In this document: positions 31,921 through 40,387 of the stretch, one piece after another
Numbering within the stretch: position 1 is the stretch's first letter
Layout: each line of letters begins with the position of its first letter
Made by a program: the position numbers and the translations under genes
Assembly: GCA_024280015.1 (NCBI GenBank)
Contig: JAJRQY010000134.1
Span: 1 to 45,984 of the forward strand
Source: Actinomycetes bacterium
Lineage (GTDB): Bacteria; Actinomycetota; Acidimicrobiia; Acidimicrobiales; SZUA-35
Direction: 5' to 3'
DNA length: 45,984 nt
The notes under the pieces: model-generated
The model's input: only the letters and a program-made list of their open reading frames with translations
Told to the model about the DNA's origin: nothing
Database searches by the model: none

Positions 31921-31926
31921 TAGCCT
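31921..31926 (+). promoter_or_regulatory. Likely rpsA -10 and structured 5' leader
   Basis: TAGCCT would start transcription near 31933, leaving a leader of about 90 nt before the rpsA ATG at 32022. The leader begins with a hairpin (TTGGTTGGG, 31934-31942, with CCCACCAA, 31948-31955; eight pairs, one bulge) and a second stem GTGC/GCAC follows. This suggests autogenous control by S1, as known for E. coli rpsA; here it is only inferred. Confidence 0.4.
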
Positions 31927-32021
31927 GCATGGCTTGGTTGGGAAATTCCCACCAACTGCCGGCCTGGGTGCTGAATACCGCACCACTGTCGATCAGTCCA
32001 AGCAAAGGTCCCCTACTTTCC

Positions 32022-33530
32022 ATGTCCGCTACTGAAGCAACACCCGCACCCGACGCGCCGGCTACCGAAGCCGCAACCGACGAAGCCATGCCGACCGAGG
32101 CTGGCGCATACGTTCCTCGTCAAATTATCGATGACGATCTTGGTGACGCCCTGTTCGAGGCGTACGCCAACTCAATGGTTTCCATTGAAGATGGCCAGCT
32201 CGTCACTGGCTCGGTCGTCCGAGTTGACCGAGACGAAGTCCTTCTGGACATCGGCTACAAGAGCGAGGGTGTCATCCCTTCTCGTGAGCTCTCTATTCGA
32301 AACAATGTTGATCCAAGCGAAATCGTCAGCATCGGTGATTCCATCGAAGCCCTTATCCTCCAGAAGGAAGATAAGGAAGGACGCCTTGTCCTTTCCAAGA
32401 AGCGGGCACAGTATGAGCGTGCTTGGGGAACAATCGAAGAGATTGAGAAGCGTGAGGGTGTCGTTTCCGGCCCGGTCATCGAGGTTGTCAAGGGCGGCCT
32501 GATCGTGGACATTGGCCTCCGTGGCTTCCTGCCCGCATCCTTGGTCGAACTGCGCCGGGTACGCGATTTGCAGCCCTACGTCGGCCAGACCCTCGAGGCC
32601 AAGATCATCGAGTTGGACAAGAACCGCAACAATGTTGTGCTGAGCCGCCGAGCGTTCTTGGAAGAGACTCAGAAGGAACAGCGCGAAGACTTCCTGGCTA
32701 ACCTTGCCCCCGGCGAGGTACGCAGCGGTGTTGTCAGCTCTGTTGTCAACTTCGGCGCATTCGTCGATCTTGGCGGAATGGACGGACTCATCCACGTTTC
32801 GGAACTGTCCTGGAAGCACGTCGATCACCCAGGCTCTGTTGTTGCCGTTGGCGACGAGGTCACCGTTCAGGTACTCGAGGTTGATCTTGAGCGTGAGCGC
32901 ATCAGCTTGTCCCTCAAGGCCACCCAGCAAGATCCGTGGCAAGAATTCGCAACCTCTCACCGGGTTGGCGAACTGGTCTACGGTCGTGTCACCAAGCTTG
33001 TGCCCTTCGGTTCATTCGTTCAGGTTGGCGATGGCATCGAAGGATTGGTCCACATCTCGGAGATGTCGGCTCACCACGTCGACCTTCCCGAGCAAGTTGT
33101 CACCCCAGGTGAAGAACTCTGGGTCAAGATTATTGATATTGACCTGCAGCGTCGCCGGATCTCCCTCTCCATCAAGCAGGCCGCCGAAGGTGGCGTCGTT
33201 GCTCAGGAATACCAGGAGCACTTCGGTGACCACGCCTTTGATGCGGAAGGAAACTACATCGGCCCGACCGATGTGGATCCGGCCACTGAGGCAGCCTGGG
33301 CTGAGTACTACGAAGATCTTGAGCCTGGAGCCGAGGGCGCAGAAGCCGCACCGGCGGCCGATGCGGCTGGCGAAGTAGCCGAGGCTCCAGTTGAGGAAGT
33401 AGCGGCTGAAGAGGCTCCAGTTGAGGAAGTAGCGGCTGAAGAGGCTCCGGCTGAGGAAGTAGCGGCTGAAGAGGCTCCGGCTGAGGAAGTAGCGGCTGAA
33501 GAAGCTGAAGCGGAAGAAAACAACGAATAG
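32022..33530 (+). CDS. rpsA: 30S ribosomal protein S1
   Basis: 502 residues with four S1 RNA-binding repeats at about 65-135, 150-220, 235-305 and 320-392 (for instance GAFVDLGGMDGLIHVSELSW and GSFVQVGDGIEGLVHISEMS), the usual actinobacterial number. The N-terminus (MSATEATPAPDAPATEAATD) and the C-terminus are low-complexity and acidic. The C-terminal tail repeats the decapeptide EAPVEEVAAE, later EAPAEEVAAE, four times. S1 recruits mRNA to the ribosome, which matters less for leaderless mRNAs, of which this window has many. The ATG at 32022 is chosen; an in-frame ATG 31 codons earlier lies at the promoter and gives an atypical N-terminus. Confidence 0.96.
   Translation: MSATEATPAPDAPATEAATDEAMPTEAGAYVPRQIIDDDLGDALFEAYANSMVSIEDGQLVTGSVVRVDRDEVLLDIGYKSEGVIPSRELSIRNNVDPSEIVSIGDSIEALILQKEDKEGRLVLSKKRAQYERAWGTIEEIEKREGVVSGPVIEVVKGGLIVDIGLRGFLPASLVELRRVRDLQPYVGQTLEAKIIELDKNRNNVVLSRRAFLEETQKEQREDFLANLAPGEVRSGVVSSVVNFGAFVDLGGMDGLIHVSELSWKHVDHPGSVVAVGDEVTVQVLEVDLERERISLSLKATQQDPWQEFATSHRVGELVYGRVTKLVPFGSFVQVGDGIEGLVHISEMSAHHVDLPEQVVTPGEELWVKIIDIDLQRRRISLSIKQAAEGGVVAQEYQEHFGDHAFDAEGNYIGPTDVDPATEAAWAEYYEDLEPGAEGAEAAPAADAAGEVAEAPVEEVAAEEAPVEEVAAEEAPAEEVAAEEAPAEEVAAEEAEAEENNE
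33381..33500 (+). repeat. 30-bp tandem repeat in the rpsA 3' end
   Basis: Four contiguous 30-bp units starting at 33381, 33411, 33441 and 33471. Units 1 and 2 are identical (gaggctccagttgaggaagt opening), and 3 and 4 are identical to each other, differing from the first pair at two positions. Each encodes ten residues, so unit gain or loss keeps the frame. Confidence 0.95.
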
Positions 33531-33554
33531 GTTCTGACCAAATACTGGTAGAGG

Positions 33555-33597
33555 CGGTCACCAAACCCTTGGGGATTTGGTGACCGTTTCAGTTTTA
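33555..33597 (+). terminator. Rho-independent terminator of rpsA
   Basis: CGGTCACCAAA (33555-33565) pairs perfectly with TTTGGTGACCG (33576-33586), an 11-bp stem followed by a T-rich tail (tttcagtttta). It ends the pdtaR-polA-rpsA transcription region and separates it from the Tad locus. Confidence 0.9.
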
Positions 33598-33828
33598 TCC
33601 AGAGGCACCAAACAGTAATTCGGAGCCGGGAGCCGCTGCTCCAGGTGTACGCAGCCATTCCAGGGCGGCTGGCCGCGCAAAACACTGATACGAATGGCCT
33701 ACTAGTCCATGAGTACTTTTCAAAGATATTGCCCGAAGAGCTAAGTGTCGGGCCTACAACCGCCGACAAGACTTCTAAGCCAATCTGCTCGAAGGGAAAA
33801 TTCCTTCGACATGTCTTAGGAGAAGCTC
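33598..33828 (+). other. Intergenic region before the Tad locus
   Basis: 230 nt without a credible gene. It must hold the promoter for cpaB and following genes. A hairpin, TCGAAGG (33789-33795) with CCTTCGA (33803-33809), lies just before the TAGGAGA ribosome site at about 33817 and could control translation of cpaB. No known riboswitch class was recognised. Confidence 0.5.
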
Positions 33829-34752
33829 GTGAGTTCACGGCGAACAATAATTCTGATCTTTGCGCTGGTGATCAGCGCAGTGTCCGTATTCGGAATCTTC
33901 AACTACGTGCAAGGCGTAGAAGAAGCCGCAACAGCGGAACAAGAGACTGGCAGCTACTGGGTTGTTGCTGTTGAGATCCCTAAGGGGACCGACATCGAGC
34001 GAGTAGTCGCTGAGGGAATGCTTGTTGAGGTCGACGTACCTCTTGAGCTTCGTCCTGCCACCTACATCAGTGACCCAGGAACCGAGCTTGCTGGCCGTGT
34101 CGCTGTCATCACCCTTCAGCCGAACATTGCGATTGTGCAGGGCTTGTTCCTGGCACCTGACGTGCTTGCTACCGGCATCACCGAGCGCCTCGCCAAGCTT
34201 GGCCTGGTCACCGTCACGGTTAGTGTCGACCAGGTCAAGTCGGCCGCATACCAGATCGCTCCCGGCGACTATGTCAACGTGCTCTCGGTCAGGGATCTCG
34301 ATATCTTGCCGGATCCCACCCAACAGGATCTGCCTCTGGACCAGCGCACCGATATAGCCTTTGCGGACAACCGCGACGGAGTCCCGGCCTTCGCCGTCGA
34401 TGCTCGCTATGTCTATCAAAACGTTGAAGTCCTCGCTGTCGACCAAGAGTTGACCCCCCAGCTTGGCGACACGGAAGATGTTGACCCCGACGCTGTTGGT
34501 GTTGCGGAACCAGTCGTCAACCGGGGACTCATTACCTTGGCCGTGCCTCCAGAAGCCGTTCAACTGATTCTCTCAATTGGGGTCGAAGACATCTACTTCT
34601 CGCTTGTCCCACAGAACTACGAGCCTCGAGCCATCGCTCCGATTGATATTGATATGGATCGCTTGCCCGCTGAAGTTGCTGAGCAGCTCACCCCCTATGG
34701 CCCCAATGGTCGTAGCGAATCAGATCAGTCCCAGCAGTCGGTCGGCCGATAA
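33829..34752 (+). CDS. cpaB: Flp pilus assembly protein CpaB/RcpC
   Basis: 307 residues. One N-terminal membrane helix (ILIFALVISAVSVFGIFNYV, residues 8-27) is followed by a SAF-like domain (SYWVVAVEIPKGTDIERVVAEGMLVEVDVPLELRP, then LAGRVAVITLQPNIAIVQGLF) and an RcpC/CpaB region (VTVTVSVDQVKSAAYQIAPGDYVNVL, a hallmark of the family). The C-terminal 40 residues are Asp/Ser/Gln rich. It acts outside the membrane in Tad pilus assembly. Start is a GTG with TAGGAGA about 7 nt upstream. First gene of the assembly operon. Confidence 0.85.
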   Translation: MSSRRTIILIFALVISAVSVFGIFNYVQGVEEAATAEQETGSYWVVAVEIPKGTDIERVVAEGMLVEVDVPLELRPATYISDPGTELAGRVAVITLQPNIAIVQGLFLAPDVLATGITERLAKLGLVTVTVSVDQVKSAAYQIAPGDYVNVLSVRDLDILPDPTQQDLPLDQRTDIAFADNRDGVPAFAVDARYVYQNVEVLAVDQELTPQLGDTEDVDPDAVGVAEPVVNRGLITLAVPPEAVQLILSIGVEDIYFSLVPQNYEPRAIAPIDIDMDRLPAEVAEQLTPYGPNGRSESDQSQQSVGR

Positions 34753-34807
34753 CCGCTCACCGCTCTACCCATTCGTTGCCATCCACTAACGCGTTGGAGA
34801 TCGCAGG

Positions 34808-36097
34808 ATGATTGAAGAACTCAATGACTTCTCAAGCTTCGGGCTAGACGACCAGTCTTTCTCACCCGAGGTCGGAGTCCCCGAAACGTCGGCCGATCCT
34901 CGGCTCCCGAACGGGGCAGCTCTGGCTGTTGTCGACGCTGACCAGGCTGTGCGAGACTATCTCGCTAGCCAGTTCGGCGAGGGCGTTGCCGCTAGTGCCT
35001 CGATGGGTGAGCTTGAAGCTCGCTTTGGTATGGGTCCGATTGTGGTTGTGCTTGGACCGTCTTGCGCATCCCCTTCTGACCTGGCCACTGTTGAGCGCTG
35101 GAGCAGTACCAACCCCGAGGTTGGCACCATTCTGGTGACAAGCGAGTTGACAACGACGCTTCTTCAGACAGCCCTTCGGGCTGGTGTGAAGGATGTAATC
35201 TCAGCTCCAATTGATCAGATCCAGTTGATCGACACCGTTGGTCGAATTGCCTCCGGTTTGTCGGTGAGCAAGCCACAGCCTGCTGGCCCCAGTGAGCTAG
35301 ACCAGATTGAAGTTGACGGTTCTGAGGGACGGCTGATCTCTATCTTCTCGACCAAGGGTGGCTCGGGCAAATCCGTCACGGCGACAAATCTGGCCGTGAG
35401 CCTTGCCCGTCGCTCGGCCAAGCCAGTTGTGCTTGTTGATGCCCATCTCCAGTTCGGTGATGTTGCCGTGATGCTGAAGCTTCAGCCGCAGCACACCGTT
35501 GTCGACGCCATTTCCCAGCTTGATCGCCTAGACGTAGCCATGGTTCATGACCTGATGACGATTCATGAAGAGTCTGGCTTGATGGTGCTTCCCGCACCAT
35601 TGGAACCAGCCTTTGCTGATCAGATTTCTGGGGCTCAGATGGTGCAGCTGATCCGCTTGGTTCAGTCCTTTGCTGGCCACATCATCATCGACATGCCTGC
35701 ATTCTTCAACGATGTCGTTCTGAGCCTGCTTGAGGTCAGCGACGACATCATCCTTGTTGCTGGACTTGATATTCCCAACATCAAGAATGTCAAGCTTGGC
35801 CTAGCAACACTCGCTCTTCTCGACATTCCACGTGAGAAGTTGCATCTCGTTCTCAACCGAGCCGACTCCAAGGTGAAACTTGATGTCGGTGAAGTTGAAA
35901 AGACCCTTCAGATCCAGGCCGCAGCCCACGTCCCATCCGACGTGACCGTTCCGATCTCGGTCAACAAGGGTTCCCCAGTTGTTCTTTCCTCGGCGAAATC
36001 CGGGGTTGCTCGAGCCTTTGAACAGCTCGCTGGGCGTTTCCTTGACGGGGCGCCAGTAGCTGAGAAGTCGTCCACTCGTCGTAAATTCTTCGGTTGA
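34808..36097 (+). CDS. cpaE: Tad pilus localisation ATPase (TadZ/CpaE-like)
   Basis: 429 residues: an N-terminal receiver-like domain (about 35-150, AALAVVDADQAVRDYLASQFGE, without a clear phospho-acceptor set) and a ParA/MinD-type ATPase domain with deviant Walker A SIFSTKGGSGKSVTATNLAVSLAR (about 180), VVLVDAHLQFGDVAVML (the Asp-rich Walker A' strand) and HIIIDMPAFFNDVVLSLLE (Walker B). CpaE/TadZ marks the pole or site where the Tad pilus is built. GGAG lies 8 nt before the ATG. It is followed by tadA after 17 nt. Confidence 0.92.
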   Translation: MIEELNDFSSFGLDDQSFSPEVGVPETSADPRLPNGAALAVVDADQAVRDYLASQFGEGVAASASMGELEARFGMGPIVVVLGPSCASPSDLATVERWSSTNPEVGTILVTSELTTTLLQTALRAGVKDVISAPIDQIQLIDTVGRIASGLSVSKPQPAGPSELDQIEVDGSEGRLISIFSTKGGSGKSVTATNLAVSLARRSAKPVVLVDAHLQFGDVAVMLKLQPQHTVVDAISQLDRLDVAMVHDLMTIHEESGLMVLPAPLEPAFADQISGAQMVQLIRLVQSFAGHIIIDMPAFFNDVVLSLLEVSDDIILVAGLDIPNIKNVKLGLATLALLDIPREKLHLVLNRADSKVKLDVGEVEKTLQIQAAAHVPSDVTVPISVNKGSPVVLSSAKSGVARAFEQLAGRFLDGAPVAEKSSTRRKFFG

Positions 36098-36114
36098 TTT
36101 AGCAAGGATCCTTG

Positions 36115-37500
36115 ATGTCTCTTTACAAACGTCTTCATGAGGCGAATAACGATGATCTTCCGGCAAGTGCTGGATTGGAGACGGGGCGGGTAAACCCTGC
36201 ACTCGAAGAGCTTCGCCATCGCGTGCACTCTGCTCTGATTGAAGAACTTGGCCCGATCCTCTATGACCAGAGGATGGGCGAAGATGAGCTTCGTAAGAAG
36301 GTGCATGAGGCACTCCACGCCGCCATCGCCATGGAGCGCACCCCGCTCGCTGCGGCTGACAAGGCCCAACTGATCCAGGATGTCTCCGATGACATTCTCG
36401 GCTACGGCCCGATCGACAAGTTGCTCCGAGACGATGACATCTCCGAGATCATGTGCAACGGCCCAAAGAGCATCTACGTCGAGCGCGACGGCAAGCTTGA
36501 GCTCGATGAAGTGACTTTCATTGATGAGAACCACCTGCGCCGCATCATCGACAAGATCGTCGCCCAAATCGGTCGTCGGATTGATGAGTCCTCCCCCCTC
36601 TGCGATGCTCGTCTTCCTGACGGGTCTCGAGTTAACGCGGTGATCGCGCCGCTTGCTGTTGGTGGGCCATTCCTCACCATTCGTAAGTTCAAGGCTGATC
36701 CACTGCGCATCGACGACCTGATCCGATTCGGAACCCTGAGCGTGCATTCGGCTCGCTTCCTGCAGGCCTGCATTGTTGGCAAGCTCAACGTGATCGTGTC
36801 TGGCGGTACCGGTACTGGGAAGACCACGATGCTGAACGTTCTTTCCTCCTTCATCCCCTCCGATGAACGAATCATCACCGTTGAGGACGCCAAGGAGCTC
36901 CAGCTCGCTCAGGATCACGTTCTCTCGATGGAGACTCGTCCTCCGAATGTTGAAGGAAAGGGTGAGGTCACCATCCGTGACCTGGTGAAGAACACCCTTC
37001 GCATGCGCCCTGACCGCATCGTTGTTGGCGAGTGTCGCTCGGGTGAAGCCCTCGACATGCTCCAGGCCATGAACACCGGCCATGATGGCTCACTCACCAC
37101 GCTTCACGCCAACACTCCTCGCGACTCACTGAGCCGTCTTGAGACCCTGGTGTTGATGTCCGGGTTCGACCTTCCGGTTCGAGCCATCCGTGAACAGACC
37201 GCTTCAGCGGTTGACATGATTGTTCAGCTACAGCGTCTGCGTGACGGCAGTCGTCGAATCACCCATATCACCGAGGTCTCGGGCATGGAAGGTGAAGTCA
37301 TCACCTTGCAGGACGTCTTCCTCTTTGACTTCACTGCTGGCGTTGATGAATCTGGTCGCTTCAAGGGATCGTTGAAACCAACGGGTGTTCGCCCGAAGTT
37401 CGCCCAGAAACTGGCTGACCACGGCATCCGTCTTGGCCCAGAAATGTTCTCCCCAACCCAGGGAGAGCCAGTGCAAGAGCAAGGTCGGGGCCGTCGATGA
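36115..37500 (+). CDS. tadA: Tad pilus assembly ATPase
   Basis: 461-residue secretion ATPase of the CpaF/TadA group (GspE superfamily) that powers Flp pilin polymerisation at the inner face of the membrane. N-terminal all-helical part ([22 protein letters not shown]), then [35 protein letters not shown], Walker [22 protein letters not shown] (about 230), Asp box [10 protein letters not shown], Walker [39 protein letters not shown] (with His box). The ATG at 36115 follows AAGGA by 6 nt and is preferred to the TTG one codon earlier. The stop overlaps the next gene (ATGA). Confidence 0.96.
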   Translation: MSLYKRLHEANNDDLPASAGLETGRVNPALEELRHRVHSALIEELGPILYDQRMGEDELRKKVHEALHAAIAMERTPLAAADKAQLIQDVSDDILGYGPIDKLLRDDDISEIMCNGPKSIYVERDGKLELDEVTFIDENHLRRIIDKIVAQIGRRIDESSPLCDARLPDGSRVNAVIAPLAVGGPFLTIRKFKADPLRIDDLIRFGTLSVHSARFLQACIVGKLNVIVSGGTGTGKTTMLNVLSSFIPSDERIITVEDAKELQLAQDHVLSMETRPPNVEGKGEVTIRDLVKNTLRMRPDRIVVGECRSGEALDMLQAMNTGHDGSLTTLHANTPRDSLSRLETLVLMSGFDLPVRAIREQTASAVDMIVQLQRLRDGSRRITHITEVSGMEGEVITLQDVFLFDFTAGVDESGRFKGSLKPTGVRPKFAQKLADHGIRLGPEMFSPTQGEPVQEQGRGRR

Positions 37501-39410
37501 AACGATACCTCGCCCTCCTCACCGCAGTCCTCGGACTGCTGGCGCTAGCGACACCGGTCGCAGCACAAGAACAAGATCAACAACCTGGGCCAACGGTCCT
37601 GGTCGTCCACGAGGTCGACGCTCGAGAGTCTTCGACTCTCGTCACGCTTCTCGCCGATGACTACCGCATTGGTCAAGACATCGAGATCAAGCAAGATGGC
37701 GACAAGATCGACCCAACTCGGGTTCGTACTGCCACCCAAGCTGGTGTCAGGCAAGAGATCGTCTTCGTCGTCGATGCCAACTCGAACCTGGCCGCCGGCA
37801 ATGTCTTTGAGACAGTAACCCAAGAGCTGAGTACCGCAATTCGGAACCTTCCTTCGGGGACGACCGTTTCGGTTGTCAGTGCTGGTGTCATCGCAACTGT
37901 TGTCGTCGAGCCAACAACCAATCTGCAAACGGCATCATCAACGGTTCTCAATATGCGCCAATCGGGCAAGAGCTCGATCTTTGGTGCATTGGACCTCGCC
38001 GGTGGGCTGCTTTCGACCGGCGATCACATCAGTACGGTGATGGTCTTCTCTGGCAACCCAGACCCGAGCCAGTCTGTTGACCCGTTGACGGCTGGACAAA
38101 TGATTGTAAGCAATCAGGCACAGGTCGTTTCGCTGCGGTTTGATGGCGGCGAAGAACGAATCAACAAGCTGGTTGACGTCGCTGGTGGTCTCAATGTTGG
38201 CACCGCTGACCCTGCTGGGGTAGCCGAAGCAGTACGTGATGCTGTGGCAGCCTCATCCAACCGGATTCTGGTCGAGTTCCCGGGGCTTACCGAGAGTGAT
38301 CAGCGCAGCAACGTTGTTCTCACCATCGGTGATGCAACCGCCGATTTCAACTATCAGGGCGGCAGGCTCACGAGGAGCATGGCGGCGCTGCAATCAGTGG
38401 CAGCCGAAACGGGGACGCTCTTTAGTGTCTTCCACAACAGCCTGGTGCTTTACGCCACTCTGGCTGTTCTGTTCGTCGGTCTAGGCTTAGCCGTATTCTC
38501 CTTCGGATCCATCTTTGCTAGCGGCGAGTCTTCATTGGAAAGCTTGATCAATCGCTACTCTGGCGAGGGTGATGGCGAGCTCAACGACGAAGAGTCGGCC
38601 ATTGTCCAGACTGCGCTAGTCCGCCGGGCAGTTGAGATGTCTGAGACCTTTGCTGAGGACCGTGGGTTCTTGGCCAAGGTTGAGAAGCTCTTGGAGCGAG
38701 CCAAGCTTCCGCTTCGCCCGGGCGAAGCAATGTCCATCTATCTTGTTGCCATCTTCTTCAGCGCCGCGATCGGCTTCATCATTCTTGGTGGTCTGGTTGG
38801 AGCGGTAATTCTTGCCAGCCTCGCTGGGTTTATCCAGATCGCGGTGGTGCAATTCTTGGCCAAGCGACGAATCAAGCAGTTCGTGAAGCAGCTGCCGGAC
38901 ACCCTGCAGCTTCTGGCCAGCACCCTGCGTGCCGGCTACTCACTGCCTCAAGGGCTTGAAGCAGTCTCGCATGAGATCGCTGACCCCATGGGATTTGAGC
39001 TTCGTCGAGCAATGACCGAGGCACGACTTGGCCGTGAGGTCGAGGAAGCTTTGGCCGGAATCGCCGAGCGGCTAGAAAGCGAAGACTTCGCTTGGGTCGT
39101 GATGGCAATTGGGATCCAGCGTGAGGTTGGCGGCAACTTGAACGAGCTGTTGATGACCGTTTCGGACACCATGATCGCCCGAGAGCGTCTGGCTGGCGAG
39201 GTTGCGGCACTTACCGCCGAAGGAAAGATGTCAGCCATCATGCTCGGTGGTATGCCGCCTGTTCTTGGCCTCGTCATGTGGGTCATGAACCGTGAATACA
39301 TGAATCAGTTGTTCATTACCGGCATAGGCAACGCCCTTCTTGTGGCCGCCGTCGTGTCGTCATTGATCGGCTTCGTTTGGATGAAGAAAGTGATTACCGT
39401 CAATGTTTGA
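37497..39410 (+). CDS. tadB: vWA-TadB fusion, Tad pilus inner-membrane platform protein
   Basis: 637 residues, roughly twice the usual TadB. Residues 1-23 are a signal peptide (YLALLTAVLGLLALATPVAAQ); residues ~32-290 resemble a von Willebrand A domain on the outside (EIVFVVDANSNLAAGNVFETV, SIFGALDLAGGLLS, STVMVFSGNPDPSQS). The metal site is degenerate: DANSN instead of DxSxS, and no Asp in the SGN position. A membrane helix (LVLYATLAVLFVGLGLAVFSF, about 314-336) follows, then classic TadB with helices at ~412-445, the T2SSF domain (FVKQLPDTLQLLASTLRAGYSLPQGLEAV, about 461-580) and two C-terminal helices. Overlaps tadA by 4 nt and tadC by 8 nt. Confidence 0.9.
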   Translation: MKRYLALLTAVLGLLALATPVAAQEQDQQPGPTVLVVHEVDARESSTLVTLLADDYRIGQDIEIKQDGDKIDPTRVRTATQAGVRQEIVFVVDANSNLAAGNVFETVTQELSTAIRNLPSGTTVSVVSAGVIATVVVEPTTNLQTASSTVLNMRQSGKSSIFGALDLAGGLLSTGDHISTVMVFSGNPDPSQSVDPLTAGQMIVSNQAQVVSLRFDGGEERINKLVDVAGGLNVGTADPAGVAEAVRDAVAASSNRILVEFPGLTESDQRSNVVLTIGDATADFNYQGGRLTRSMAALQSVAAETGTLFSVFHNSLVLYATLAVLFVGLGLAVFSFGSIFASGESSLESLINRYSGEGDGELNDEESAIVQTALVRRAVEMSETFAEDRGFLAKVEKLLERAKLPLRPGEAMSIYLVAIFFSAAIGFIILGGLVGAVILASLAGFIQIAVVQFLAKRRIKQFVKQLPDTLQLLASTLRAGYSLPQGLEAVSHEIADPMGFELRRAMTEARLGREVEEALAGIAERLESEDFAWVVMAIGIQREVGGNLNELLMTVSDTMIARERLAGEVAALTAEGKMSAIMLGGMPPVLGLVMWVMNREYMNQLFITGIGNALLVAAVVSSLIGFVWMKKVITVNV

Positions 39411-40353
39411 CTTTCTCAAAGTGTTTGATTCGTTTGGCCTGCAGGCCTTTGTTGTCCTGCTCTTTGCTGGAGTTGGTCTGGCGATCTACTCCGTCCTCGC
39501 CCAGATGGACGACAAGGCTGGCCTTCGGGATGCCCTACGTTCGTTGGATGACTATGAGGTTGAGAGTGTCCGAGATCAGGAGCTGCTTGTTCCCCTGAAG
39601 ACCCGGGTCTTTTCGCCTGTTGTTGATCTCTTCAGTCGCTTTGGTTCGAAATTCAACCCTCCGGACTTTGTTGAGGGCATCAAGAAGAAGCACGTCCGAG
39701 CTGGCATCTACTCGCCAGATCGTGTTGAGCGGTTCTTGGCTATGCGCATCCTTGGTTTCATGTTCATGCCCCTATGGGTCTTGATCATGCTGACTATCAA
39801 CCCACTCGGTGTCCACGGGAAGACCCGCTTGTTCACGATGGGTCTCGGAGTGGTGATTGGAGCAATTGGGCCAGCTAGCCAGTTGACAAAGAGGGTCGAG
39901 GCTCGTCAGAAGGCAATCCAGCGTGCCCTACCTGACGTGATGGACTTGCTGGTGATCTCGGTGGAAGCTGGGCTTGGTTTCGAACAAGCCTTGGATCGGG
40001 TCATCCAGAATGTTCCCGGTGAGTTGTCTGATGAGTTCTCTCGAGTTCTTGGTGAGTCCAGGGCCGGAGCATCTCGATCTGATGCTCTTCGAGCAATGGA
40101 TGATCGCTGTGATACTCCGGAGGTTCGCTCCTTTGTTCTGGCCATGATCCAGGCTGACACCTTTGGTGTCAGCATCGGTCGTGTCCTGCGGTCTCAGTCG
40201 GATGAGCTTCGAGTGAAGCGTCGCCAGAAGGCCCAGGAGCAAGCCCAGAAGGCGCCAGTAAAGATGCTCATTCCGATGGTCTTCTGCATCTTCCCGGCCC
40301 TGTTCATTGTGGTCATTGGGCCTGCGGGCATCAATATCTCCCAAGCGTTCTAG
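39403..40353 (+). CDS. tadC: Tad pilus inner-membrane platform protein TadC
   Basis: 316 residues with an N-terminal membrane helix (LQAFVVLLFAGVGLAIYSVLA), a pair of helices around 120-160, the T2SSF domain (ALPDVMDLLVISVEAGLGFEQALDRVIQNVPGELSDEF, about 175) and a final helix pair (MLIPMVFCIFPALFIVVIGPAGI). It forms the platform with TadB that couples TadA to pilin extraction. It begins inside the end of tadB in another frame, so it is translationally coupled. Confidence 0.94.
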   Translation: MFDFLKVFDSFGLQAFVVLLFAGVGLAIYSVLAQMDDKAGLRDALRSLDDYEVESVRDQELLVPLKTRVFSPVVDLFSRFGSKFNPPDFVEGIKKKHVRAGIYSPDRVERFLAMRILGFMFMPLWVLIMLTINPLGVHGKTRLFTMGLGVVIGAIGPASQLTKRVEARQKAIQRALPDVMDLLVISVEAGLGFEQALDRVIQNVPGELSDEFSRVLGESRAGASRSDALRAMDDRCDTPEVRSFVLAMIQADTFGVSIGRVLRSQSDELRVKRRQKAQEQAQKAPVKMLIPMVFCIFPALFIVVIGPAGINISQAF

Positions 40354-40387
40354 CGAGCGCACCCATGTTCTGCCGCCGGGGGGCGAT

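Noticed and set aside
31929-32021. N-terminal extension of rpsA
   Set aside because: The earlier ATG is only 2 nt after the likely -10 hexamer and the added residues are unlike S1 N-termini.
33381-33500. CRISPR-like array
   Set aside because: The 30-bp units are contiguous without spacers and lie in frame within rpsA; a coding tandem repeat.
35908-37083. 391-codon open frame antisense to cpaE and tadA
   Set aside because: Sits opposite two strongly conserved genes; its translation has no recognisable domain and arises from codon bias of the true strand.
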